From Nosema muscidifuracis (lineage: Eukaryota > Microsporidia > Nosematidae), in NCBI GenBank assembly GCA_028335825.1, contig JAIOKI010000004.1, forward strand, positions 62,001 through 126,000: a DNA stretch of 64,000 nt, written 5' to 3'. A program made the translations under genes and the position numbers. The notes under the pieces are model-generated. The model saw nothing but the letters and a program-made list of their open reading frames with translations, was not told the DNA's origin and made no database searches. Positions 28,355 through 38,155 of the stretch are shown one piece after another. Each line of letters starts with the position of its first letter. Positions within the stretch are counted from its first letter, which is position 1.

Positions 28355-30358
28355 ATGAACGAAGCTATAGATCTTTTTAAAAATTTTTTATCAAATTATA
28401 AGACTAATAATACAGAAGATTATACTGAAATATTACTAAAGACATATGACAAACGTATCATATTCAATATGAATGATATTAGAATGTATGATTCTCAATT
28501 GGCTTCTAATATAATAAATGATCCTGCTAATTTTGTTCCTCAAATAGAAGAATTATTATGTCAGATTAGTCAAAAAGATATTAAATTTGGTATTAAGGGA
28601 TCATTTGGAGAATATAGACTTAATCCCAGGACTCTTAATTCTATTTTTATTGGTAAGTTGGTATGTCTTACTGGTATAGTTACTAGTTGTTCTGTATGTA
28701 GACCTAAGATAATTAAGAGTGTACATTATAATAATTTTAAGTCTACTTTTGTTCAGAAGGAATACAGAGACAGTACTATGATAACCAAACTTCCTATTAC
28801 TAATACAGTATATCCTACTAGAGATACAGATGGTACTCTACTTAATACTGAATATGGATTAAGTGATTATATAGATTATCAGACTATAAATTTACAAGAG
28901 ATGCCTGAAGATGCACCATGTGGTCAATTACCTAGAAGTGTAGAATGTATACTTAGTAATGATCTAGTAGATACTATCAAACCAGGAGATCGTATAATTT
29001 GTTATGGTATTTATAAGAGTTTATGTTATGGAAATGTAGAATTTCCAACAAAGTTCAGAAATATTTTGATAATCAATAATATAGAACAAGCCAGTAAATC
29101 TAACTCTACTAAAAATGCTAATATTCAGAAATTTAATTATAATAATATAATTAATTATATTGCTCCAAGTATATGGGGACATGATAAAATTAAGAAAGCT
29201 TTAGCTATGATGTTAGTAGGAGGTAATGAAGTAATCATGAAGAATGGAAGTAAGATTCGTGGAGATATTAATATTTTGTTAGTAGGAGATCCTTCTACAG
29301 CTAAATCTCAATTACTTAGATTTATTTATAATTTTAATGAAATATCAGTAGCTACTACTGGTAAAGGATCAAGTGGAGTAGGACTTACAGCTGCTGTTGT
29401 TGTTGATAAGGATACAGGAGATAAGAGATTAGAAGCAGGGGCTATGGTTTTAGCTGATAGAGGTATTGTATGTATAGATGAGTTTGATAAGATGAATGAT
29501 TTAGATAGAGTAGCTATTCATGAAGTTATGGAACAACAGACTGTTACAATATCTAAAGCAGGTATACACACTACATTAAATGCTAGATGTTCAGTACTTG
29601 CAGCTGCTAATCCTATATTTGGATGTTATAGAGAGGGTAAGAAACCTTGTGAAAATATTAGACTTCCAGATTCTATAATGACAAGATTTGATTTAATTTT
29701 TGTAGTACTTGATAAAAGTGATTTTACAATGGACACTCTTATATCAGATCATGTAATAAGAAGTCATTCTTCATTTATTAATTATGAAGAAGATTCTACA
29801 GATGGATTTAAAGAATATATAAAAGAATGTAAAATGATTAACCCTGTTTTATCTAGAGAAGCCAGTAGACTTATTATAGAAGAATATACTAAATTTAGAC
29901 AAATGAAAAATAAGAAAGAACAAATAGTTTCTATTACACCTCGTATGTTAGATACTATGATAAGATTATCTACAGCTAATGCTAAGCTTAGATTATCAGA
30001 AATAACTGATATTTGTGATGTTGAATGTGCTATTGAAATGTTACAATCTACATTATTTCAACAGATTGTTAAGCATACTAAAAGATCTAAATATACTGAG
30101 AATACTCAGGATTTTGAGATAGATAAAGAATTAGAACAAGTTGAGAATGATAATGCTAAGAAAGATTATATTATTAATTTATTATATGAGATAAGATTAG
30201 AGAATGAGTCATTAATGAGTATTCATTTAGATGAGATGTATGAGAGAGTTGATACAAGTTTAGGTATTAGTAAAGAAGATGTTAATAATGTATTAGAAGA
30301 ATTGAGTGTACAGGATATCATATTTTATGAGAATAAGAAGATAATATTTTTAAATTAA
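28355..30358 (+). CDS. MCM3: Replicative helicase subunit Mcm3
   Basis: 667 residues; the start directly follows CCCC (28351-28354). Mcm3-specific N-terminal blocks: FGIKGSFGEYRLNPRTL (78-94), GIVTSCSVCRPKIIKSVHY (107-125), YPTRDTDGTLLNTEYGLSDY (153-172) and QEMPEDAPCGQLPRSVE (181-197). AAA+ core: Walker A GDPSTAKSQ (311-319), Walker B VCIDEFD (372-378), sensor-1 AAANP (416-420), arginine finger in SIMTRFDLIF (R444). The C-terminal winged-helix part is short and the acidic/NLS linker of animals and yeast is largely missing. It works with MCM2,4,5,6,7 as the replication-fork helicase in the nucleus. Confidence 0.97.
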   Translation: MNEAIDLFKNFLSNYKTNNTEDYTEILLKTYDKRIIFNMNDIRMYDSQLASNIINDPANFVPQIEELLCQISQKDIKFGIKGSFGEYRLNPRTLNSIFIGKLVCLTGIVTSCSVCRPKIIKSVHYNNFKSTFVQKEYRDSTMITKLPITNTVYPTRDTDGTLLNTEYGLSDYIDYQTINLQEMPEDAPCGQLPRSVECILSNDLVDTIKPGDRIICYGIYKSLCYGNVEFPTKFRNILIINNIEQASKSNSTKNANIQKFNYNNIINYIAPSIWGHDKIKKALAMMLVGGNEVIMKNGSKIRGDINILLVGDPSTAKSQLLRFIYNFNEISVATTGKGSSGVGLTAAVVVDKDTGDKRLEAGAMVLADRGIVCIDEFDKMNDLDRVAIHEVMEQQTVTISKAGIHTTLNARCSVLAAANPIFGCYREGKKPCENIRLPDSIMTRFDLIFVVLDKSDFTMDTLISDHVIRSHSSFINYEEDSTDGFKEYIKECKMINPVLSREASRLIIEEYTKFRQMKNKKEQIVSITPRMLDTMIRLSTANAKLRLSEITDICDVECAIEMLQSTLFQQIVKHTKRSKYTENTQDFEIDKELEQVENDNAKKDYIINLLYEIRLENESLMSIHLDEMYERVDTSLGISKEDVNNVLEELSVQDIIFYENKKIIFLN

Positions 30359-30462
30359 TATTATTTATTAAATTAATTTGAGATTTTACTATTTTATATA
30401 AGATTATGTCATTTATAATTTATTACAACTTTATGATCATTAAGATTTGATACTATATAAAT

Positions 30463-31080
30463 TTATAAATTACTGTTATATTTTTTTATAATACATACTC
30501 CAATTAAATTTACACTTAAAAATATCATTATAAATAATACACATCTTTTAAATCTTTCTGTTAATCCATCACTTGTAAAAGCATTTTCAGGTATTTCAAA
30601 TTCATCATTGTATTCTTTATTAAGTATTTCTTTATAATAAAAAAAAGATAATTTAATACTTTCACTATATTTTATATTATGACCTTGTATTATATCAGAA
30701 TAAATTATTAATAAATTATTATAAGAAAATTTCATTAAATAATTCTTATTATCATCTATACAACTTAAAGATATTTTATCAAAACATATTCTATTATCAT
30801 CTATATTATCAAAATTTATTCTATCATCATCTAATTTAATTAAATAATTCTTATTATCAAAATTTATTCTATCATCATCTGATCTAATTAAATAATTCTT
30901 ATTATCATCTATATTATTATCATTTATTCTATCATCATCTATACAACTTAAAGATATTTTATCATATTTAAAAGGTAGAGTATCATGTATTATTGTAAGT
31001 ACTCTCATATCAGAAGATATATTATTAAATTTACATATGAATCTAAAAGAAACCTTATTTTTTATTTGTATATTAATCAT
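30463..31080 (-). CDS. Tail-anchored membrane protein with internal D/N/I repeats
   Basis: 205 residues; start backed by TTTACCCTTATG. The middle (about 43-120) is a run of imperfect repeats built from DDRINFDNKNYLIK and ISLSCIDD units, clearly amplified in DNA as well. A short conserved-looking part (120-165) follows, and then one hydrophobic helix at about 181-198 (VLFIMIFLSVNLIGVCII) with KKYNSNL to the end, so the protein is tail-anchored with the bulk in the cytosol. No family recognised. Because the repeats probably expanded recently, the ancestral protein would be about 130 residues. It lies downstream of and convergent to MCM3. Confidence 0.65.
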   Translation of the reverse strand: MINIQIKNKVSFRFICKFNNISSDMRVLTIIHDTLPFKYDKISLSCIDDDRINDNNIDDNKNYLIRSDDDRINFDNKNYLIKLDDDRINFDNIDDNRICFDKISLSCIDDNKNYLMKFSYNNLLIIYSDIIQGHNIKYSESIKLSFFYYKEILNKEYNDEFEIPENAFTSDGLTERFKRCVLFIMIFLSVNLIGVCIIKKYNSNL

Positions 31081-32558
31081 AAGGGTAAATAAAAAATAAA
31101 TTTAACTTTCACTGGTTAATTAATCAAAAAAATAAAATAAATTTTTATTACTAATAATTTGATTTATATATATTTTTTAATATACTGTTTATTTTAATTT
31201 AATTTTTTGTTGATATGGTAAAGTTAATTGAATTCTTAAAAAATTAAATATAAAAAAGATTCATTTTTTGATAATAAATATTAAAATGTAATAAATTAAT
31301 TTATTAATTAAAATTAAATTTTATTGAATAATTTGTAGTAAATATTAAAATGTAATATAATTCAATTTATTAATTAAAATTAAATATTAGAGAATCTTAA
31401 TATAAAATTATCTACCTTGTTAAAATAACAATACTAAACAAGTCTTAAATATAATTTTTAAATATCTTTTTTAATATTTATCATTCTACAAGTAAGTCTT
31501 TAAAGTGATCAATAATATAACAGGATACTACTGATGGAATAAGAGAAACTTATTATTAATAAAAGTCTTTGTCTTTCTGTATGTAGAAATAACAATATTA
31601 AATATTCTTATAAAAAATTATTTATATTTTCCTGATAAATGACGTAAATTAATTAAATATTAATTATTTGAAATATGATATTTTGGTTAAGGTAAGAGTT
31701 ATCTAAGAATATACTATCGTATTTTATATAATAAATGATAAATTATACAAGAGAATATAAATTTATATAAGAAAATATAAATTTAAGATGAAAATATTAA
31801 TTTATATAAGAAATGATAAATTATACAAGTAATGATGAATTAATACACCTGACTTCAAGATATAAAAGAATATACTAGCATTTTTTATGTTAATAAATAT
31901 TTAATTTAAAATTAGATATTAATCTTGTAAAATAAATTTTTTCTTTCATTCTATGTCAGCTTATATACCGGGAATCATCTTCGTAATTACTTCTTTTTAT
32001 AGAAGTAAGTAGATCGATAATAAATTAACTGAAATTCTATATTGATTTTTTTAATAAAAGAAATTTCTTTAGCTAGTATAAATAATAAAGCAATAGGAAT
32101 TCTTAAAAAAGATATAAAAATTTTCTAAAGATACTGCAATCTATAATTATAAAACTAAGATATTAGAAGAAGATTAAAATTTACAAGATATAAAAGAAAG
32201 CTAAGGTCTTTATTTATCATAATCAAGGATAATAATAAATTTTAAATATAAATGTTTTACAACAAGTCTCACAGAAAAAGAGTAACTTAAATAATTCATT
32301 TTAAGATTAAATTAGTTTAAAATTCAAAAATAAAAAATCATCAAATATTTTCTCACTAATTTTTTAATTAAAGAAATAAAATTAAATAAAAATTTATTTT
32401 ATTTCATCTGTTTAATATGACAATATTCATTAAAAATCAGTTATATTAATAATATATAATAATAATACATTTACATACTTATCTTTTTAATAAATTAATT
32501 TTTATCATGTAAATTTTAATTTAATAAAATATTTGAAAAACGAGTGTTAATTAATTTT
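31081..32558. other. Gene-poor region
   Basis: No supported gene. A unit of about 48 bp containing AATATTAAAATGTAATA...AATTAAAATTAAAT occurs twice at 31275-31385. Scattered protein-like fragments around 31940-32260 are too broken to assign. Confidence 0.45.
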
Positions 32559-33107
32559 TTAATTTTTAATTAAACATATCTTATCCTTAGTAATATTTAT
32601 ATCTAACTTACAAGAAAGTTTAATGTGAATGAATTTCTTATATTTCTTTGATAATAAATGATTTCTAATCTCTACATTAATCTTTCTTAATAAGATTTCT
32701 TCTTTATAATCATAAATTAAAAAATTTGAGATTATTTCAATATAATCAGGGAATATTAAATGAGTAGATTTATCATTCTCAAAAATAAATAATTTAGTAT
32801 CAAATATTATTTGAAATACATCTTTCTTAGAATATGATGCTATTGTTTTATGACCTTTAATATTTATAGGTCTATAACGATGATTTATAATAGTAAAGCT
32901 ATTAGTATCTGAGGATGGACTACATAAATTAAAATAATGGTGAATATCTTGTATATTGAATTCTACAGAATCTTTTTCAAAATAATGACTAAATATCTTT
33001 TTAGGTATAATATCATCTAATTTATTGTCCCTACTATATATTTGATCATTATCAGTTATTTTTTTGAGTGATGATAGATAAGAAAAAGCAGGATATAAAA
33101 TAAACAT
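32559..33107 (-). CDS. Hypothetical protein
   Basis: 182 residues; start backed by TTAACCCACAATG. The N-terminus MFILYPAFSYLSSLKK is only weakly hydrophobic, so a signal peptide is uncertain. The rest alternates hydrophobic and charged residues like a beta-rich globular domain (for example QIIFDTKLFIFEN, THLIFPDYIEII, FIHIKLSCKLDINI). No known family. It stands alone in a gene-poor region, suggesting a lineage-specific gene. Confidence 0.65.
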   Translation of the reverse strand: MFILYPAFSYLSSLKKITDNDQIYSRDNKLDDIIPKKIFSHYFEKDSVEFNIQDIHHYFNLCSPSSDTNSFTIINHRYRPINIKGHKTIASYSKKDVFQIIFDTKLFIFENDKSTHLIFPDYIEIISNFLIYDYKEEILLRKINVEIRNHLLSKKYKKFIHIKLSCKLDINITKDKICLIKN

Positions 33108-33559
33108 TGTGGGTTAAAAAAATAACTTTTTTTTATAAATGTTAATAAAATATGATTATTAATTTATACATTTGAATTAACATCATAAATAATTTTTAAT
33201 TTAAAATATTTTTTTAATAATTGTTGAATAAAAATACATCTATAAAATTTATAGATAAGTAATTTTAAATTATTATTTTAAAATCTTTGAATAAAAAATT
33301 ATTCAATTTTTAGGAGTTTAATATCTCATTATTTAATTTTAGATTTGTAATATATTAATAAATAACTGATCGTTAGATTGATATTTTTGACAGCTAATAT
33401 TATACTAAGTATTGCACTAAACATACTGAATAACAATATAAATATATGAGATTGTTCTAAAAAACTATTTTTATGAGCAATATATTCATTTTTTAAATAT
33501 CATAAAGTTTCAGCTCTTTTATATATTGAAAAATTATCTGGTTAGATTTTCATATTTAT
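33108..33559. other. AT-rich spacer
   Basis: Nothing coding seen. It is bounded by the start motif of the minus-strand gene on the left and the transposase remnant on the right. Confidence 0.45.
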
Positions 33560-34000
33560 TTCAATAAAAAATATTTAAAAAATGAATAAATTATACGAAA
33601 TCAATTTAATTTATTTTGGATTTGTAGAATTGATTTATGGATTACATTTGGAAAAAATTTTTAAATAAACAAAAATAGCCTAAAAGGTCTAGATCATAGA
33701 AAAATTAATTAAATACTTTTAGTTCATTGATAATATATTCAAAATTAGTGATCACTTTTCTTCATATAAAACAGTAAATCATTCATTAGAATTTATAAAT
33801 TCTATTAATTTATGCTATACAGATACTATTGAGAGGAATAAAAGCAGAAACATTTGCTAGTCAAAAAGCTAGAAAAAATAATAGGATGTTTTTTTGTAAA
33901 GCTTTCTTTTTAATTACTTTTTTAAATTTAAGAGGATCACTTCGAGCAAAGATCTTCTTAAGATAAATTATCCCATGTTCTTAGATGGATACATCATTAA
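33560..34000 (+). mobile_element. Fossil of an ISXO2-like DNA transposase
   Basis: The translation from 33741 reads KISDHFSSYKTVNHSLEFIN, then a TDTIE motif. This is the 'Y..VNHS..FV....T.xTIEG.W' signature at the catalytic end of ISXO2/IS1595-like transposases, which are common in microsporidia. Upstream (33610-33650) YFGFVELIYGLHLEKIFK resembles the preceding 'vfGmver....f' strand block. The frame is lost further on, so this is a dead remnant. No terminal repeats found. Confidence 0.65.
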
Positions 34001-34444
34001 CAAAGAAATAACGTTGATTAAAATTTTTTTTAATTTATTTTTGATAAATATTTTTAAAAAATTTAATTAAATATTATTAATATAAATAAAAATAAAAATA
34101 AGCCATGAACAAATATTCAAAATCGTGATACTTCAATTATTACTAAATTATTCCATTAAAATATCATTTTTAGAAAATTATTCCATCAAAATATCATTTT
34201 TAGAAAATTATTTAAATTTTATTCTTAGTATCACATTTTGTTTATTTCAACTGTTATAAATCTAAATTTTATCTCATTTATTATTTATTAATTTATTTCT
34301 TAAAAATTTAATCTATTTTAGATAATTAATTTAAATACAAAAAAAATCCATTTTTATGTTAAATTATATTAGCATTTATTAGTTTTAATTTAATTCTACA
34401 TGATGAGTCATTTAATATATTTTTATGTATAAAAAGCCCTAAAA
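34001..34444. repeat. AT-rich spacer with a short tandem duplication
   Basis: A 32-bp unit (ATTCCATTAAAATATCATTT plus TTAGAAAATT) is repeated at about 34149-34212. The rest is low complexity. It ends with GCCCTAAAAATG, the start motif of the next gene. Confidence 0.65.
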
Positions 34445-35068
34445 ATGTTTTTCATGAAATTTCTTATAGAATTTATTATTTTTTATATTAGTGATGTAGG
34501 ATCAATCGAAACAATTAAGAGTTGTAGATCTGATTTGATAACTAATATCTACATAGATATTCCTAACCCTAATGTTAAAACAATTGAAATGGGTTTTTAT
34601 AGATTCATTCAAAATGATAAATCGTTTATAAGAATAAGTCCAGAACATATAAAAGAAATAGAATCAATTAAATATAAGTTTAAAGAATTGAAAGAAGATA
34701 TCAAAAAAGTAGGAACTCCTATCAAAGTTCATGAACAAGATATTATTAACAATATATTTGATACATACATAAGAATTATAAATAATTCAATATTAGAGAT
34801 GTCTTATGGAAATGGAAAAGGGTTGATATATTTTACTAAAGAATTTGCTATGAAATCTGTAAATAATGAAATTTGGATTATTTCTAGAAGAGAAGATATT
34901 TTAAAATCATTGACAGATGATTATTTAGAAAATAGTGAAATATTAAAGATTAGAGAATCTAAAGTTATAGAGAACGAATTTTTTACAAAAGTCGTTGATT
35001 TGTGGTTTTATATCATAAAAGGGTACTCCAATATTATTACAGATAATGAGCAAGTCTATATATATTAA
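34445..35068 (+). CDS. Hypothetical secreted protein
   Basis: 207 residues; GCCCTAAAAATG precedes the start. Residues 1-20 (MFFMKFLIEFIIFYISDVGS) form a signal peptide. The mature part has an N-terminal Cys (SCRSD), a beta-rich first half and a helical, charged second half. No domain recognised. It is convergent with RPP1, with only 21 bases between the stop codons. Part of the orphan secreted set of the gene-poor arm. Confidence 0.68.
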   Translation: MFFMKFLIEFIIFYISDVGSIETIKSCRSDLITNIYIDIPNPNVKTIEMGFYRFIQNDKSFIRISPEHIKEIESIKYKFKELKEDIKKVGTPIKVHEQDIINNIFDTYIRIINNSILEMSYGNGKGLIYFTKEFAMKSVNNEIWIISRREDILKSLTDDYLENSEILKIRESKVIENEFFTKVVDLWFYIIKGYSNIITDNEQVYIY

Positions 35069-35089
35069 ATATCTTCATTTTAAATTTAT

Positions 35090-35785
35090 CTAAAAATTAC
35101 CCGTTTTCAATTTTTTAATTAAAAAATCTTCTTTAAGATTTCCCTCATTTACATCATTAAATATACAATCATTGCTCATAAATCTTTTAGAAACACAATT
35201 CTCCATTAATTTTCTACTATTATTCATAATCAACTTACATTTATCATCCCCAATATCAAATACAAGTAACATCTTTTGAATATCCAAAGGAGATTTGAGC
35301 TCAGTAGAACAAGAAGCCCCAGATCCAATGACTACGTTCCTGCACTTTGTATATTTAAGAAGAGATTTAACATTATACATCCAAATAAGTCTATCTTTTT
35401 TATTGTACAAAGAATCAGATATATTAATTTCATAAAAAATATTAGGATTAATATTTTTAAACTTAGTGATTTTGGTAAAATCTAATGTTACCAGATCACA
35501 CATATTCTCATCAATAGGTTTATCTAAATCAGTAAGTTTTAAACATAAAATGTCGCATTTCTTGAGTAAGTGTTTGGTATTGAAGTTAGAATTATCTATA
35601 GAAACAGTAAGCTTTTTGTATATATTTTTTGTATGTAAAATGAATGGAAGAGTAAAATCTATAGGTTTGTTTATATCCTTTTGACTAATTTGTTTGGATA
35701 AACAAAATCCTGTATACTCACTAATTTCTAAACTTGATATATCCTTTTTAGAATATTTGATATTTATATTCGTATCGTAATACAT
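35090..35785 (-). CDS. RPP1: RNase P/MRP subunit Rpp1 (p30 family)
   Basis: 231 residues. The p30 family is a TIM-barrel protein and its late blocks are clear here: LDFTKITKF (101-109), NIFYEINISDSLYNKKDRL (115-133, the 'FEI.Ys..lrd..R' motif), KCRNVVIGSGASCSTELKSP (147-166, 'kgiiiSSgA.....lRsP'), LDIQKMLLVFDIGDDK (167-182) and the following IMNNSRKL. Rpp1 binds the RNA-protein core of RNase P and RNase MRP in the nucleus. TTACCCCATATATTATG supports the start. Found in the same window as POP1, it shows a retained protein-rich RNase P. Confidence 0.85.
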   Translation of the reverse strand: MYYDTNINIKYSKKDISSLEISEYTGFCLSKQISQKDINKPIDFTLPFILHTKNIYKKLTVSIDNSNFNTKHLLKKCDILCLKLTDLDKPIDENMCDLVTLDFTKITKFKNINPNIFYEINISDSLYNKKDRLIWMYNVKSLLKYTKCRNVVIGSGASCSTELKSPLDIQKMLLVFDIGDDKCKLIMNNSRKLMENCVSKRFMSNDCIFNDVNEGNLKEDFLIKKLKTGNF

Positions 35786-36152
35786 AATATATGGGGTAAA
35801 AAAATTATCAAAAAATTAGATTTTATTCTTAACGTATACTAAAAAAAATAAATTGATTAATTTAAAGATAAATATTAGTTTTATAGTGCGCAACACGTCA
35901 TTTTAATTTATGAATAAAATATAAATATGTAAAAATACACATATATAAATATTTAAAAATACATATATAAATTTAATTAAACAAAAAGTGAAAGATAAAT
36001 TAAATTATTATATTACTTTATCATTTAAAAATATATCTATGGATTTAATTTAGTCAGAGTGAGTAAGAATCTCTTACAAATTTAAAAAAATATAATTTGA
36101 AGTAATCTTAAGCATTTTACTTTTAAACTAAATTAACATCAAAAATATTTTA
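35786..36152. other. AT-rich spacer
   Basis: A short ACATATATAAATATTTAAAA repeat near 35938-35970. No gene. Confidence 0.45.
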
Positions 36153-36779
36153 TTATAAAATATATTCTAAAAAGTAATTAGACATAATGTAAAAAGCAGA
36201 AACTTTTTTGTTTTTCTCTAGAATATATTTATCCTCCGACAAATTTCTTTTTATGTTCTCAGATAGATTTAATGAATTATCTGAATAGATTTTATCAAAT
36301 ATTTTAATATATAAAGATATTTGACTCATTTCGTTATCCGGAAAAGTAACCTTGAAAGTATTACCTTCTTGAATAAAATCAGCAATAAAAAGTTTTCTGA
36401 TATATTTTGCATAATATTTTGTACTGTCAAAGAACTCATCATTCAATTTTTTAATATCAGTCTCAATTTCTAATAATTTTATATTTATTTTGTTTTCTTT
36501 ATCAAAAACTTCACCTATATATATTTCTGTTATTTCTCTAAGATGTTTTTTCTTAGAGTAGGCGAGAATCTTTAAACTATTTAATAATTCTGTAAAAACA
36601 TCTTTATCAAAATCACCTTTAAACTTTTTCATTTCTATATATGCACTTCTAAAATTAAATTTATTCTTACCAGTAACCGTTGTATAATATTTTGTAAAGT
36701 ATAAGCCAAAAGAGAAACAACTTAGAAGTAAAAAAATAAGGATTATAACTATATAAATAAAAAATCGATCTAATGACAT
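36153..36779 (-). CDS. Signal-anchor or secreted hypothetical protein
   Basis: 208 residues with a long hydrophobic N-terminal helix (about 6-30, FFIYIVIILIFLLLSCFSFG...). It is too long and strongly hydrophobic for a simple cleaved signal, so a type II anchor is likely. The remainder is helical and Lys/Glu-rich. No CCC block at the start, and no family recognised. It lies in the gene-poor arm next to decayed DNA. Confidence 0.6.
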   Translation of the reverse strand: MSLDRFFIYIVIILIFLLLSCFSFGLYFTKYYTTVTGKNKFNFRSAYIEMKKFKGDFDKDVFTELLNSLKILAYSKKKHLREITEIYIGEVFDKENKINIKLLEIETDIKKLNDEFFDSTKYYAKYIRKLFIADFIQEGNTFKVTFPDNEMSQISLYIKIFDKIYSDNSLNLSENIKRNLSEDKYILEKNKKVSAFYIMSNYFLEYIL

Positions 36780-38155
36780 TCAATCAAAGATTTTTTACTT
36801 TTATAAAATCAATTATTTGTACCAATAGTTTTTGTGTTATATTCAAAACCTCCTTAAGTCTAAGATAAAGTTATTTAATTATTTAAATTATTATATATAA
36901 AATACATTACATTCCAAATTGAAAATATATTCTTATATGATAATTTAATCTCTAGTTAGTAAAAAGTAAAAAAATAAATTTTTATCTATGGAAGATGATT
37001 CACATCTAAATATTTTTGTACAAAAGCGTTGTATCTTTGAGGATATGTTCCCTTTTTGAAAATATTATAAGATCATACCTTTTTTTAATATTGTTGACTA
37101 CTTTCATTTCTTTTTTATATATTTAGATAGCATTGTGTGAGGTTTACAAATAGTCAATTTTTTGAATATAAAATTTATTTTTAATCATATATGTAACTAT
37201 AGAAAAAAAACAAAATGTTTTTTTTTGTAATTTAATTATCAAAAAATTGGAGTTTACTTTAAATCAAATTTTATACTATAAGGTAATTAGTAAAAGTTTA
37301 AATATTTTGAAAAAAATAGATCTAATTTGTGTAAATATGCTAATGAATATGCCAAAGAATATCTCTGACAAATTTTGATAATAATAACATTTAAACATTA
37401 TAATGCGAAAGTATAATATTAAACTAAAATAACTTACTTTTTATATTAGAGTATTTTGTAAAGCCACCACGTCAATATATTAAATTAAAGACAAGTTTTG
37501 AGTAGTTATAGTTCATGAAGTCGAAGATACTTTTGTAAGCAATTTATCAAATAGGAGTCCAGTAAATAAATTTGATTATAGTTTTTGATACGTTGGAGAT
37601 TTCTGCGAATTGAAAAAATAAATAAACTAAAATATATTATTTTAGATATTTAATCATATATGGGTTTAATAATGTGAATATTTTGCCTCCTATTTCTCAT
37701 CTTTTCTTGGATTGCTAATCTCTCTGCTTTCAAGAGTTTTCTTCGGAGTAATAGGTTAGAAATTTGATTTTTTATCCAGAGATATTCTACATTTAGTATT
37801 GTATTTAGTTGATATTTCATCCAGGTTAGAAATATCATTATTTTGTCTTCAAAGCCATATATTAGAAAGAGATTATTGGTTATTAAGTCGTTTTTTCAAA
37901 ATTTCAGGATTATTGAACTAAAACTAATTATGATTATTTGACAACTCTGACTTTAAAAAGCAAGGTAATGTTAAATGTTAATATAAACCACTTTTTAATA
38001 GTTTAAGATACTATTTTCGATTATAAATATTACTTTTGTGCAATAACTTATAATCATTGACTATTTATAAATACTCCAAGATAATTTGATATCAAATAAT
38101 TACAAACTATAAATTTTAAGAAAATAAATAAACTAAAAAATTATAATAATAAATT
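36780..38155. other. Gene-poor region, possible unassigned remnants
   Basis: A 62-codon minus-strand frame at 37650-37838 (with RRKLLKAERLAIQEKMRNRR) and somewhat GC-richer words at 37460-37600 hint at decayed coding sequence, possibly a transposon. They could not be assigned. No start motif. Confidence 0.35.

Noticed and set aside
37650-37838. 62-codon minus-strand ORF with a basic helical sequence (RRKLLKAERLAIQEKMRNRR)
   Set aside because: Looks protein-like but has no start motif, no upstream context and no recognised family. Possibly a remnant, not supported as a gene.
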